From Miscanthus floridulus (taxonomy: Eukaryota; Streptophyta; Magnoliopsida; Poales; Poaceae): 64,000 nt of DNA. Every line of letters begins with the position of its first letter. Position 1 is the stretch's first letter. The notes under the pieces were generated by a model. It was not told the DNA's origin. It was given only the letters and a program-made list of their open reading frames with translations, and ran no database searches. Location: NCBI RefSeq assembly GCF_019320115.1, contig NC_089583.1, forward strand, positions 83,903,928 through 83,967,927, in the 5' to 3' direction. The translations under genes were made by a program, and so were the position numbers. This document shows positions 1 through 12,782 of the stretch, in pieces.

Positions 1-1255
1 TGTCTCACCATATATCTTCTCTTTCCTCTCATTTATCTATCACATCTCTTGATATCTTGATTATAGACATAGCTTTTGGTCTTTATATGAGACGGTGCTT
101 AGCTAGTGGATCCAACTTAGCCAATCCATCTTGAGGGCACAAATAATGTATACAGGTGAAAGTAGTCTATATAGGTACGTCCCACGTAATGGTCCTTATT
201 AGTTGTTCATGTACCCCCACAATGTTACGGTCCACATGAACTTTATAAATGAGCTAGCTAAAAATAAAAGAAGCAACTCAACCATTCTTCTCTCTTGCCC
301 CGATGCCTCCCTTCTTTTTCTACGTCTGTCGTGCATACAACGCAGTCGTCCCCATCTCTTGTGTCTTGTGTGTCTACACCTCTCTCCATAGCTCCACCCA
401 ATGGAGTCTCAAGACCTTGGATTGACTTCTTTCCTCGCCAAATCAACCTCTAATGGATTGAGATTCTCTAGCGACAAGGACCTCCGAGGAGACATCGTCC
501 AACGACAATCACCTCCGACAAGAGGGCGAAGGATGGGAAGAGGTGCCTCATCCCAGCACCCACCGACGGAAGACATGCACATGGCTAGGTGGTTTCTGGT
601 GGCTGCATCGTCGGCCTCGATGTCCTGCTCCTACCACCGCTACAATAGCGTAACACATAGTTGAATGGTTGTATGCTCAAAAGCTAGGAAGGGATGAGCG
701 TTGGCGGGCTCCCTGTCATCCTCGCTGGCACAACCACTCAAGCGGACGCGTTGCTCCTGAAGCATCCTAGATTTAGAAGGTGGAATTTTTGTTTTTGGTA
801 TGGACGATTCAATATAAAGAAGGTCGGTTTTGATGGATAGAGTGTTGATTTGAGTGGGTGTGAACTCGACTCGGTTGTGGTTGCAGCGGCTAAGCCTTAC
901 GGCGGTGATATCTGGTGGTGAGCCGATGACGCACTTGCAACATCTCTTTACGTCTACACAAGTGTCGCGGACACAATAATTAATGGACATAGTAAGCGGG
1001 TGAGATATAGCCTGAAGAGGGAGAAAATATTTATATTTATATGTTGCTTATGACCTGCTTATAGTGTTATTAGTTCCCCTGTTTGCTTCAGCTTATTCAG
1101 AACTACTTTTCAGTCATGGAACAGTGTTTTTCTCTCACAACATTTCAGCATAAGCATCAACATAAGCCAAATTTCATCAGCAAAGAGGGTAAGTATCTTT
1201 AGAAGAAATCTTTTCTATAAAAAACAATTTTGCGGAAATTCATAGCCCATTATTA
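1..1255. other. Intergenic DNA, no gene recognised
   Basis: Short open frames exist at about 401-664 (+) and 640-990 (-), but neither has a recognisable domain, a convincing splice pattern or a sustained coding look. Around 1078-1180 the text resembles the end of a hAT-type MITE, with a GTTTGCTTCAGCTTATTC-like motif, but I find no partner terminus. Confidence 0.5.
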
Positions 1256-1574
1256 AGGCCCCGTTTGGCAGGGCTTCTCCACCGGCTTCAGGAGCTGTTT
1301 GGAGCCGTTTTCTACCAAACGGGGTAAAGTAAAATACCTTCACTTGTGAAGCCCCTAAAAACATGCTCTCACAGTGATTTGGGGTGGGATGGAGCAAAAA
1401 AAAAAGTGGCTTCTCCCGGCTTCTTCTCTAGGCTCTTAAAAACATGCTCTCACAGGAAAGCCATTTTATCAAACGGTTTACCAAAACCGCTTCAGCTCCA
1501 CCGGTGAAACTGTTCATGGAGCTGAAGAAAAAAAAATGGCTTCACTAATGAAGTGAAGCCCTGCCAAACCCTAA
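1256..1574. mobile_element. MITE with GTTTGGCAGGGCTTC termini
   Basis: The 15-bp sequence GTTTGGCAGGGCTTC at 1263-1277 is repeated exactly in inverted orientation at 1555-1569, giving a compact element of about 320 bp without coding capacity. Inside it, the phrase AAAAACATGCTCTCACA occurs twice, near 1363 and 1438. The outer bases (GGCC.. against ..CTAAC) are not clean enough to fix the target-site duplication, so the superfamily (hAT-like or Harbinger-like) stays open. It lies about 460 bp upstream of the F-box gene start and could contribute promoter-proximal sequence. Confidence 0.7.
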
Positions 1575-2031
1575 CAACTGCTTTTACACACACTGTGCTG
1601 GTGCCCTCAACGGCGGCTTGGCGCTAGCTACCACGCCATGACGCCAGGGCTACAGAAACTGACACCAAATCAAATCAACGCGGACACCCACGAGCGCCAG
1701 AGTCCAGAGTCCAGACCAAGCGACAACCAGTCCAGGGCCACGGTCTAGACCCATGATTCTCTGCTTGCCCGCATCATTGCTGCAGCGCCGCCGCCAACGA
1801 GGGAAACCGATGCGGAAAGGAAACCCTCAGAGCTGGTCGCCTCTCCTCGTTTCAAATTCGCCGAATCCCTGCGAACGGTCACCGAAATTTCAAAATCCCA
1901 CCTCCCAATGAGCGGGATCCTCCCCCGTTTCAAATTTCAAACCCACCCACTCCTCACGACTCACACGAGCTCTCCTATCTATCTACACAACCTACAACAT
2001 CCCAGCCCCTGCCTTTCGTCGAGCGCCGCGG

Positions 2032-3511
2032 ATGGAATGGGACGGCGAGGTCGGCATGAACTCCGTTCCGGATGGCGTCGTGCAGCACATCCTGTCGATG
2101 CTCCGCAACGCCCGCGATGTGGCCGCCTGCGCCTGCGTCTGCCGCCGCTGGCGCGACTGTGTCCCCTACCTACCCGTGCTCTTCTTCCCGCGGAACGCCT
2201 TCGACGCGGCCAGGGGCGCCGCGGACGACGTCATCGGCCGGATGGTGGGCTCCGTCGCGCGCCTCAGGGAGCTGGTCATCTACTGCCCCTTCTCCATCGC
2301 GTGCCTCCCGGCCTGGCTCGCCGCGCGGAGCGCCACGCTCCGGGTGCTCGAGCTGCGGATGGACGGCGCCGCCGACAAGGTGGCGGAAGGTGGGCACCTC
2401 GACTGCATCGGCCTGGCTGCGAACCTGGAGGAGCTCAGGCTCTGGGGAGTGTCTCTCACGGCCGCGCCCGCGTGGGGCCGGATGGGGCGGCTCCGCGTGC
2501 TGGAGGTTGTCGGTGCGCCGCTGCGGGATAGCGCCGTGAGGGACGCCATCGCCGCGTGCCCCAACCTCACCGATCTGTCTCTGCTTGGCTGCGACTGCTC
2601 CGGCACGGTGGCTATCGACCTTCAACTGCTCCAGCGGTGCCGGCTCGACATCCTCGGCGCCAGCAACTGCTCGCTCTTGCTCACCGCGCCTCGCCTGGAG
2701 TCGCTCGAGATCCAGGGCTTCACTTGGATCACTCTGCGTGGTGGCCACAGCCTCCGCCTCCTCTCAATTGCCAAGAGCACCGGTGAGCCACACGCATCTC
2801 GAATCTTGGTTACTTTTTACTCAATTTATTAGTATTGCCTTGACGTGAATACGTGATGTAAAATTTTGCGACGGGATGATGCAGGGAGGGTTCACAAGGT
2901 GGATACTGGGAATCTCCCAGATCTGGATCACCTCTCGCTGCGCGGTGTCCAGTGGAACTGGGCCGCAGTGAGCTCGGTGCTGCAGTGCGCTAGCGAGGTG
3001 AAGCATCTAGTGATGAAGATAGAGTTCTGTGGGGACTTGGACGCACTCCAGCCGTTCCCGGAAGTCGATTTGGTTGACTTCTTCGACAGCCACCCCAAGC
3101 TCCGCAAATTTGAGATCCATGGTGCCATGTTCGCTGCCCTGTGTCAGAAAAATAGCCTGAAAAATGTGAGTCGGGCTGTCGTTCCTATAGCCGCATTGAA
3201 ATAGGGTTCCTAATTTGATTGGTATGCTAGACAGATCGATGTGCCATGCTAATTCGTTTGAATTGTGCATGCAGTTGAATTCAAGGTTCCTCATCCCTTG
3301 TTTGGAAGAGGTTCTGATCACTGTACGGTCCCCGCTCAATGCTGAACAGAAGCTGAACACTCTCGAGTCGCTTGTGAAGTACAGTGTGAAGCTGCGGACG
3401 ATGGTCATCAGAATCTCACAGATGAAGAATTGCCATGAAGCTGCTGATGAGTTCTTTGAGGAGATATGTAAGTTCAAGTACATGAACTACAGGAAAGTGC
3501 GAATTGAATAA
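2032..3511 (+). CDS. F-box/LRR protein, three exons (At1g10780-like)
   Basis: Exons are 2032-2782, 2885-3165 and 3275-3511, with GT..AG introns of 102 and 109 bp and phases that join cleanly (422 aa). Residues about 8-50 form an F-box (SVPDGVVQHILSML, then a CVCRRWRDC core), the part that binds SKP1 in SCF ubiquitin ligases. The rest is irregular leucine-rich repeat (LRELVIY, LRVLELRM, LEELRLWGV, LRVLEVVGAP and so on), the usual substrate-recognition half. The C-terminal stretch (KLRKFEIHGAMFAALCQKN, CLEEVLITVRSPLNAEQK, ICKFKYMN) matches my recollection of the Arabidopsis F-box protein At1g10780; that link is from memory. Exon 1 is very GC-rich, as is typical of grass genes, which explains the many spurious frames over it. 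The substrate is unknown. No break or truncation is visible. Confidence 0.93.
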
Positions 3512-5471
3512 GCGGAGGTGCTGTTTTGATTCTTAAAGTTAATTTGATTGAGGACTCGATTTTTTTTATACCATTCCAGAATAATTTTACTGTCATTATT
3601 GATGGAGGATCCATTTTCAACCTTTTGAGTGGTTTGTTAAGTTTCTTTTTTTTCATCTAGTCTATATATTGAGTACTAGAGGGAGGAGTTGGAACAATTT
3701 CATTGAGTATTGTGCCTGCAAATTGTTGTTGTAGCCGTCTTTGTTGCCATAGCAAACATTTCATCTATGAACAATTTCAACCATGAACATCAATGTTGCT
3801 TACTGTTCGCTATCTTTTTTTTGAAGGATGTTTCTTCTTATTATTATTATTATTATGAATTATGACACATTAATTTACTTATCTAGATCTATACATTGGG
3901 CAACTGAGACACTTTATTCTGTGGCTGTTTATTTAGCACAGCATTTTGAGTGCTTGTGTGGTCAATGCGGATTGGGTTCTCATATATTTTTGAAAGAGAC
4001 ACAAGTGTTATAACTCCATGAATAAATTTAGAGCCCATATCTAACCAAAATTGCCATCTTTGCCTTCTCTTATTTATGCATTTCTTAATAAAATACTCAC
4101 ATAGATACTCTATAAAGTTTGTCCTTTTGCAACATGCTTTTGTTACCTATTAGAGAATCTCCAAGAGGCACTCTACATGGTCACAAAATTTAGAAAACAA
4201 ACCCAAAAAAACATGCTCCAATAGACTCTCCATATTTTCTGCTCTCCAAAATCACCTTTCTCGCTTTCCACTTTTGGAGAGGCTACATGGGTCTCTAAAT
4301 GCAATATATGGTAGTTTTCTCATGAACTTTTCATGCAAGGAAAGTTATGATAAGTTGTTGGAGTATAGTGAACAAAAATCTGAGAGATTTACAAAGAGAA
4401 TATTTGAATGGCTCTTCGAATAGATACATATAGAGATTAAAATTTGTAGAGGCTCTTGAAGTTTCTCTTATACTCTATATGCCTTCTATCCTCACTCATA
4501 ATTTTTCTTATTTGCATGATTGCATCACACATTTATGTATGTTAGACATGTGTTTAGTTAATACCTTAGCTTGAGCTATGTTAGCTCTTGTCGCACCCCA
4601 TCTAGCATGACCAATTTTGATCTTACCTACTAGAATTTGTAATGAATGTTTTCTCATGCTCACCTATAATTGATCCTCTAATGCTTTTTGTACCTTCCGT
4701 TCCAGACTTTCTATCCCAAACAGGGCCTTAGATGCAGATCTAGGGGGTGTTGGTGGCTGGGGGTGGGGAGGGGGATCTATTTAAGTTGTTTTCCGTAATG
4801 ACAAAGATGAGCAATTTATATACGTATTTGGGGCTACTTTTTTGTTGCAACTTGCAAGTTAGCATGGGAGCATAGTATATTGATCTTAGCGTTGCTCATT
4901 GAACGATCTGATGTTTCGTCACCGTAGTGCAGCGCGATTTCTAATTTTGTGGAAAGCTTGTAGCAAAAGGGTTGACTTGGGGCAGGTTTTATATCATCCT
5001 GCACCTGAATATTTTTGTTCTTGCAATAGGCTTTTTACTGCATTGCTTGTTTTGTCTGTGATGGGGTCTGTTGTATTGCAAGTTGCAGCATGAACATATT
5101 TTTTTCGACCTTTCGGATACCAGCTAGTAGTATTTTCATATTGAAACGAGTTGCAGGCAATAGAAGCAAGAAAGCGATATAAAAGAAATGGAAGATTCCA
5201 GAGAGTGAATTGATCAATTGATTGAGTTCGTGAGCTGATGGTGTAAGCTTGCCTCACTTGAGACAAATTGGTCGAACAGATAAGAAAATTGTTTTACGGG
5301 TTCTCTCTTGAAATCCAAAGGACTGGAACTGGAGAAAAGAAAGCCCGCAACAGCCAGCCTAGACGGCCCTAAGAATTAAGAAAGCTGTGTTTTTTCCTTT
5401 TGACGAAAAGGAAGCTCTGTGTTGAGCTTTGGCAGAAGGTGTTTATCTGAAATAGCTTGGGCCGGTTGAGG
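3512..5471. other. Downstream flank, no gene; (TTA)n microsatellite
   Basis: The first few hundred bases are AT-rich and are probably the 3' UTR and flank of the F-box gene. A short TTA/ATT microsatellite lies at about 3836-3857. A G-rich patch (GGGGGTGTTGGTGGCTGGGGGTGGGG type) sits near 4743-4770. One MITE candidate inside is listed separately. I see no other gene. Confidence 0.5.
4150..4470. mobile_element. Candidate MITE with degenerate termini
   Basis: The left end (TAGAGAATCTCCAAGAGG at 4151) and the reverse complement of the right end (TAAGAGAAACTTCAAGAGCC, from 4451-4470) agree over most positions, and the interior is AT-rich and non-coding. A TTA/TAA-type target site is possible but not clean. 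This suggests an old Tourist/Harbinger-like MITE. Confidence 0.4.
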
Positions 5472-5592
5472 CCTTGTTCGGTTATCCAGGAATGGGTCTA
5501 GGAACCATTCCAGCTGATCAAGGTTATATAAATCAGTGAACCATTCTGGCTGGGAATCGTTCCATGAAATCGTTCTTGATAACCGAACCAGG
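5472..5592. mobile_element. Short palindromic MITE
   Basis: CCTTGTTCGGTTATC at 5472-5486 is mirrored by GATAACCGAACCAGG at 5578-5592 (14 of 15 pairs). The interior also folds on itself (GGAACCATTCCAG against CTGGGAATCGTTCC). The total is 121 bp with no coding. A target duplication is not evident. Confidence 0.7.
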
Positions 5593-6049
5593 TTAAAGCT
5601 TTATATTTTGGCATGACAACGGAACCTGAAAAGCGAAAGAATCTAGGTAGAACAGGATGTCCTACCAAAATTCCAGAGTAAGCAGAAGGATTTTCGAATA
5701 ACCATTTGTGCGCTGATGACGTGGCCATGGTGGTAAGCAAGAAATAAAGAAATCGGTTCTCTACCACACCGCATGAAATTTGCGAAACTTTCAGAGAACA
5801 CCACCATGAAGCAAGTGTTAGTACTATTTAATGGGTATGCATCTGACTAATAAAAAAATAAATTGTATATTTGTCCCGTTGTTTATTTTCTAAAACAAAA
5901 GACAATGGATACTCCATGGTCTATATCCAGTACGGTTCATCTTCCTAGCTAACTCGACTAGAGCTTGGCTCGAGCACCTCTCATTTAACTCTCTACAGGA
6001 TTGGACAAAGCTCGGCATGGCCTTCGTGTGGTGTTTCCAGAGCACCTAC

Positions 6050-6990
6050 ACTTACCCAGTGAAAGGATGCCTAAGTGGGAGGGCGAATTGGACTAATATA
6101 AAGTTCTCACAAAATTAAACTCTATCGCTTAACCCATCTCACCCCTTGTGCCTAAATAGTGTTTCTGGCCTACCGCATAAAGTTTTTCAACCTAATCTCA
6201 ACCCTAGACTAACGTGGCAATTCTAGTAATGCAAATATATGAAAGTAAATTGCTTAAATGTAAAGAAGAAGGGTTAGGAACATGACGATGTTTTTCTAAA
6301 GTATCAGAGAGTCGTCACTCCCCACTAGTCCTCGTTGGAGCACCTTGCCAGGTATTGCTCCCCATTGATCCGCGCAAGGACCAAGTGCTCTCTAGGGATT
6401 GGTTCTTCGACACTCCGGCACAGAGAATCACCCACAACTGTTTACACCATGAGTCAGGCCTCTCACAATCACCACCAAGAGATCACCAAGCTCCACAACA
6501 CCACCAAGTCATCTAGGTGATGCCGATCAACAAGAGTAACAAGCATAGACTCTCACTTGACTTAACTAAGTCTAATGAAAAGAGTGGATGCACAACCCCT
6601 AAGCACTAATCGAGTCTTTAATATTGAATTAGCGAATCCAAATCACTCCAATATCCCCAACCTCTCTTGGACACCAACAAGTGTATGTGTATCTTCAGAA
6701 TGCCAACAGAGTCCACTAGCATGAGACGGAGGTGTATTTATAGCCCCAAGTCCAAGAACTAGCCGTTGCCCCTCCACTCAGAAAAATTATGTGCACCAGG
6801 TATATCCAGGGCTGCTATGGTCTTCACACCGGACAACTCTGGTGAAGCTCCAATGAAACATGATGTTGTGAACGTCACATTCAAAACATTATTTTTTATT
6901 TATGGTACAACACACGTACAAAATACAATTATCATGCTGTTATTTTTTATTCTCATTGCAACGTATGGGTATAATCCTAGTTAATAATCA
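6050..6990 (-). mobile_element. Old copia-type LTR relic (reverse orientation)
   Basis: This stretch shares phrases and order with the clearer copia LTR at 23435-25376: a CACCACCAAG..TCTAGG..CAACAAGAGTAACAAGCA block near 6490-6545, and a TATTTATAGCCCCAAG block near 6735-6750 followed by AACTAGCCGTTGCCCC. Read on the minus strand, GGGGCTATAAATA at about 6734-6745 would be the LTR TATA box. Ends and target duplication are eroded, so the limits are approximate. There is no coding region. Confidence 0.5.
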
Positions 6991-9225
6991 TTCTTTAAGT
7001 AGTCAGTGGCATGCCGGTTGACAATGAGACATCTGTGTTAACTTCAATTCATCAAAGATCTTCCAACCTAATCTCTCGAGAGGTGAGCAACCGTGCCACC
7101 TGTTTCACCAAAGAAATTATCAATACTCAACACACAAACTTTTGAGTAGAAAGACGAATTTTAAAAGCATCGTGTTCCGTCTCCAAGGCTCACGGTCTTC
7201 TTAGGTTGGTCCTGGTGCTGGCGCTGGCGCGGGCGCGAGCGCTGACGCTTCTGTGGCTCCTGCTTTGTAATAGCGAATAACACGGCTGTTGATTTTCTGA
7301 GCCGGCCGTGCATTTGGCTCCACAGATGACTAAATGAGAAATAAACACGGAGAAATGACAAGGGTTTAGGATCACTCAGTGTGAAGATAAAATTCAAAAT
7401 TTAGAGGAACGTGGTTTCGTTCAGTGTTCTCTTAGTAACCTACATACCTCCTTCACTCGATCTATCGAGTTGATCTCCTCCTTTGGCTAGTATAATACCC
7501 GCCCTAACGCTACGGTGACATTTAGTAATCCAAATCAAACAACAAAAAGTGATTTACCAGCATAATACTTATAATTTCAAAAGATCTAGATCCAATATTA
7601 CAACGGGAACACTGACCTCTTTGCCAAAGACAACTTTATTATCATGGATTCAACAATAATACCATTACAAAACAAGACAAAACTAGAAACAATACTCAGT
7701 CTTTGACATGACATATTGGCAAAACATGCACGTTCATGCACAACTTTTTCTCTCTCCACTCCAAACTTCTCAATTCTTAAGCTTTGCAGCTACCAGCCTT
7801 CCTGCTGAGCTCATGAGCCATCAGGTTGTACTTGCACGTGTCAACAAAACAAAACAAAAAATAAATAAAGAAAACTCATGAACATAGATTGAGAAAATAT
7901 TTACAATTCATGCAAAAGCAATTTAAACAATTTCCAGCAACAAACATCAGCAAGCCTTGCTTGCACGCAGTCACATAGGTCAGCTCTGTAATCCTGCAGT
8001 GTAGTTATAAACAGAAGGCCCGAATAATTTTACTACCAAACACAATTAACTACTTTAGTATTGCTGCTGACAACAGCAAGCCGACAACCAAGACAAAACC
8101 ACTCCAGTATTGCACCCAACAACAGCCAAAAGAAAACTACTCGAGTACTGCACCTTCAACAGCAAACCAGCAGCTAGAAAGATATGCACAGAGAAATACA
8201 ATTCCTACAGGAGCACATGCCTAGGCAGCAAGATGGCTTCAGGTCTTCAAGCTCCACTATCTTCATAAGGTGCCCTTAGAGCTAATTAGTTGGTGCTTTA
8301 TCTGGATGTCCAGTGGACTCAAGTTACACAACATTGATTTAATCTCTGAGACAGCCAAAATAGTTGCATTATCATTGACATAGGGAACACATACCAGAAG
8401 CCGCAATTGCTTGCCAATAGCCCATAGGCTTGCCTGAAGTCCCAGCCAGATGAAATATTATCTGATAAGACAATCAAATGACTGTAAATATAATCTAGCC
8501 TGAGATGTAGACTCATAAACATGCAACGGAAAGAGAGCTAACATCAAGCTTATAATTGTGCTCAACGCTAATTAGCCCATCCCATCAAGTATCCCATTTC
8601 ACCTAGATTATTTTTTTTCATAAATAAAAAAAGAAGGGCACATAAGAAAGCATGCCTGCAAATCCTGAAAAAATGCAATATAACCTGTGACGTCTAATGA
8701 TTACACTATTTAAGAAAGAATGTAGCTTTGTAATGTGTCAGTAGTGATTTAATTTGGAAAGAGACAATTGAGATCGTGCCACTTTCAGGGCTCAACAAAC
8801 ACCCAGGTAACATTTTCTGTAGCAAGAGATCATTGTCTGAACTCTAGAACTACTTGGGTTCTAGAAAAAAAAAAAGTAGGCCCGGGACCTCACCTTGTGG
8901 TCACAGATTGGCTCATTAACAATAGGAGTAACACTAACGTATATAGGAAAATTGTTTGCAAGAACAGACTCTTCAAAAAAGAAACCTATAGTATTATGCA
9001 TAAAAGAATTCTCATAACTGCTGACTATACACCTCACATGCCTTGATTTGAATGCGACTGAACAAAAGAAACAGAAAAGGCAAATTAAAGGAGTCTATCT
9101 ACCTTGCGAGAGACAAATGAACATACAATAGTAATTTGGTAAAGAAACATACTTACTGTACTTTGTTGAATATAAACAAGGATTATTAATTGATTCAGGA
9201 TTGATATACAGACCGTTAACAGATA
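6991..9225. other. Non-coding DNA, simple repeats
   Basis: No gene can be supported. Around 7205-7250 there is a GC-rich GCTGGCGC/GGGCGCGAGCGC simple-sequence patch. Around 8055-8170, three degenerate copies of a roughly 50-bp unit (ACTACT..GTATTGC..CAACAGC) lie in tandem. Some minus-strand pieces look faintly exon-like: a short open stretch ending in a stop near 7788, and blocks near 7955-8000 and 8220-8280. They do not join into a recognisable protein. Confidence 0.4.
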
Positions 9226-9315
9226 CACCCTCCGTATTTAAATATATGACATTTAGAACAAGCTAATTAGTTCTAGCCTGTCCTCAATGTCATATATTTA
9301 AAAATGGAGGGAGTG
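9226..9315. mobile_element. Stowaway-type MITE
   Basis: CACCCTCCGTATTTAAATAT at the left and the inverse of ATATTTAAAAATGGAGGGAG at the right form the classic grass Stowaway (Tc1/mariner) terminal repeat. The left end follows a TA dinucleotide. The right-hand TA has changed to CA. The element is about 90 bp and non-coding. Confidence 0.8.
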
Positions 9316-11924
9316 CAATATATGACATTCACGGATTACACTAAATGGCCATGGTTCATTAGCAGATTGACCACTACCAAAGGTTTCTATTGCCTAAAGT
9401 CTTAAAACCTATAAGATGTTCTTTGAACTTGCATATTTTATATGCTTTACGATAAAGATTGCCAATGTTCTTCCGTGTAAAAGGGTTTCTCTGTTCATAA
9501 CTTCAACATCAACGCAGTATTTTCCGAGCTGTTCTAACCTGGGAACCTTAGAAAACCTTCAGATCATGCAGTTGTTGTCAGCATGGCACTGCACTTTAGC
9601 AAAATATTACATTTCCTACTACTGCAAAATTATTGATGCACTCAAGTCAACCATCTCTACTGCAAGTTTGAACCAGGGTTTGCCAAAGCATCGAAATTAA
9701 AAAATTACGGGGTAGAACCATTTCAATTTTTCTAACCATCGTTTCTATGAGAAAAGCACTTCTGAAACTACACCCACAGAATCTAAAAAGCCAGACGACT
9801 CCACATGTTCATATCATCCTTAGGCCTTAGCTGCAGGCCGCACTGAACATCTAGACTACAAAAAAATCGCACATTCTAGCATCCCAGCATTAAACTTGCA
9901 GATCGCAATGGGCATGACAACTAGGCAATCTATGAAACAAAATCGCAGAGAGGAAGGGAATGCATTACCCCCGTGTGCAGCCTCTTGATGAGAGGCATCA
10001 GCTTCCTCTTTAAATCCAAACATATATTGAAAAAATGAAAAAGCATAAAACGCAATCAAAACAACGGGAAACATCCATCATCCAGCACAGAATCCAGTCG
10101 CCAACAACACCATTTCTGTTGCAGCTAGCGCTTACCTTCTGCGGCGTGGTCGAGATGCCCCGAGTCGGCGTTGGCAGCAGCAGCTGCTTGGGATGGAGAC
10201 GAGCGATCGGAGAGCCTTCGCGGAAGTAGCCCGCATCGGCGTCGTACGACTCTATGGCGCCCGCGTAGGTGTCAGTACAACTCCATGACACCCACGTAGG
10301 TGTCGAAGCCCGGGATGCCTTCCGCCCCACCCGTCCCACCAGCGCAGGCATCGGGAGCAGCAGCGGCCTGGGAGAGGCCAAGCGGAGGCGAAGCAGCGCC
10401 GGCAGTCCCGGCACCTTGCCCACGATGAAGAGGTCTGTCCCCAGCGCCTCCACCTCCTAGATCTGCGCCACCATCTTGCTAGCGTTGAACATGCCACGGT
10501 CGTGCAGCTGCTGGCGGCATGGACGCTGTTGGCATGGTCCAGGAACTCCCGCAAGGGCCTTGCGCTCCTTGATCGCGTCGAACTCGGTGACCGTGAAGCT
10601 GACGCTGTTTTGGAACCGAAAATCAGGAGAGGGCGACGCGCGAGATCGGGAGGGGAAGTTTTGCCTGGGCGCGGTGCGGGGATCACACGAGCGAGGCATG
10701 CGTTGAAGCCTGGAATTCTCCGTGGCCACACGATCGTGGTGAAGCCTTCTGAGAGCAGATCTGTGTCGTTGGTTTGCAAGCGGAGGTTTTTCTAGGTGCA
10801 AATTTTTAGGTGAATGGAGCAGAGGTCATCTATGGGAGGGGCAAATTCTTGGGTAGACCAAGCGTAATTTTGATTGGTCCCTTATAGTAGAGATGTATCT
10901 GTTATATGGTACACATTTAGACACAAGAATATTAAATTGAGTCATTTTCGTATTCAATAAGTTCATCTTATATTTAACAAGTGATATGTTTAGCCAACAA
11001 AAAATGGCTCCTTACTAGTTTTTATAGTAAAAAAAAGAAAGAAAAAATTCCACCACCACCACTACAAAAAAGGTCTGAAATACCCCACACCAAATTTTAA
11101 ATTATACACCACTGCTATATCATAATTACCCCAAAATATGCTTTGTACCTATTTATAAATTATTATGTACTACCCTTTTCATATATCCTTATACATGCCT
11201 CTCTATTATATTAAAAAATAAACCCGAAACCTGGGGAAATGATTACATAATTTAGTTGAACATAAGTTTGTTAATGTATGCAAAAAGATTATAGTTGTAA
11301 TTGGCATGATCATTCAATGTAAACTATATTAGGAAAATATATATAAACATATATAGCTAGGTGCAATATACACACAGAGTCAAAGTTGCACATAGCTTGA
11401 TGCATATGTAGCCCAGGATAGGTGAAAGTGAAAGGCATAATCATTCAGTTGTGGTACGTGGCATCCCAATCTAAACAAAATTTATTTTATTGAAATAGCA
11501 AAAAGAACAAAAAAGTGCGTGTATAGGTATATAATAAAAAGAACAAGCCGATGATGGTAAAGCTCAAACAAATGAAAACATAAATATTTATAGTAGGCCT
11601 CGATTTGAATTATGGGAAGAGCATTGTCGTCTGGAGTCTTCACAAAAATGTATTGTTTACAGTTAAGCCTATGTATAGACATCTGATCAACAGCGATATT
11701 AAGATCACTGTTTGCCAACAGCCATTTAGTTCATTTAAATAATATTTGAACGGTAAACAAAAGCCACATGTATTATTTAGACCCTAAACGATGAACTAAA
11801 CGATTGTGCTGTTTAAAATTGTTTAAACCATTTAAAACCTGAATAGTCTAAACAGACTTCACTTATAACATGATTAAATGAGCTAAACGACCATTTAATT
11901 AACCACTTTGTCAATAGGAGGATT
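9316..11924. other. Non-coding DNA with a possible eroded minus-strand gene
   Basis: A GC-rich block at about 10130-10800 has open minus-strand frames that change frame and contain a stop. A splice-donor-like AAGGTAAGC lies on the minus strand near 10130, and a second donor-like site near 9967. The block could be the first exon of a decayed gene, but I recognise no family in any frame and do not annotate a CDS. From 11715 to 11910 the DNA is AT-rich with many short TTTAAAC/GTTTAAA palindromes. The rest shows nothing. Confidence 0.35.
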
Positions 11925-12782
11925 AGAACTACCACACTCCCACCTAACTAATTATGGCAGAACCGCCTGATCTAATGCCATCTAAAAAGTACTTGTCTTC
12001 CATTAGACACGAAGTACCCAAGATAGTGCACTAAATCGTACTGTTCCGTCGAACACACCCAAGGAAGAACTAAAAAATCCATAATTTTCCGTCTGGATCA
12101 TAAATGAGAGAATAAAGCTTACAACATCTTTAGCCATTTCTTACATCACTTTATTACAGTAGCAGAATATTACCCCAATTGATTATAACAGCGGAATATA
12201 ATAATGTTATCAGAGCTTTCAGCGGAAATATATATAACGACAAGTTTAAACGCTAACACGAGGAATATTTATATTCATGGAATGATAATAGAATGTAAGT
12301 ATTTTCCTTTGCAAAAACAATTTGTGAAAATTTGAATAAACTCTAAGGAAATCCTCGTTGAGCCCACCAGGAGGGTTCCACACACAACAGTCGTCAATGT
12401 ATTCTCTGGTCACCTGCAACTGGGGAAATAAAACCCTGAGTACTTGATTGTACTCAACAAGACTTACCCGATAGGAGAAAAATAAAAAACTCTAAGAATA
12501 TGCAAGGCTATCTGGCTTGTGGGTTATTTCATCTGTAGAAAACAATACTAAACGTGTGTCCTTATATTTAATTTTATTAGCAGTCATCATTAGTTCATTA
12601 ACTAACCATTCTATGTAAGCACCTATGCTACTTTCAAGCATATGGTAAGCAATCAGAACCATGCTACCATCTTTCATATTCTAGTTCTTACTACGGTGCT
12701 AGACCATAGCCAAGTCGTACCGTCTCACAGAAACGACGATTCGCGAATCAATGTATCCCAGCTGGATACCCCGAAACACACG
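11925..12782 (-). mobile_element. Tekay/Del-like gypsy LTR fragment (reverse)
   Basis: Read on the minus strand, this carries the LTR phrases GGGGTATCCAGCTGGGATACA (12745-12775), a GAGACGGTACGACTTGGC block, then GAGTACAATCAAGTACTCAGGG (about 12440), and it ends in a GGCGGTTCTGCCATA stretch at about 11950. These phrases are, from memory, typical of long LTRs of grass Tekay/Del chromoviruses. The upstream half is cut off at 12783, where a second LTR starts in the opposite direction. Confidence 0.55.

Noticed and set aside
2072..2748. Extra frames over F-box exon 1, including a 192-codon minus-strand frame
   Set aside because: They mirror the GC-rich third positions of the real exon and hold no domain.
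10010..10801. Minus-strand gene near 10.0-10.8 kb
   Set aside because: The frame shifts and stops within the block, and I recognise no family in any frame; at best an eroded exon.
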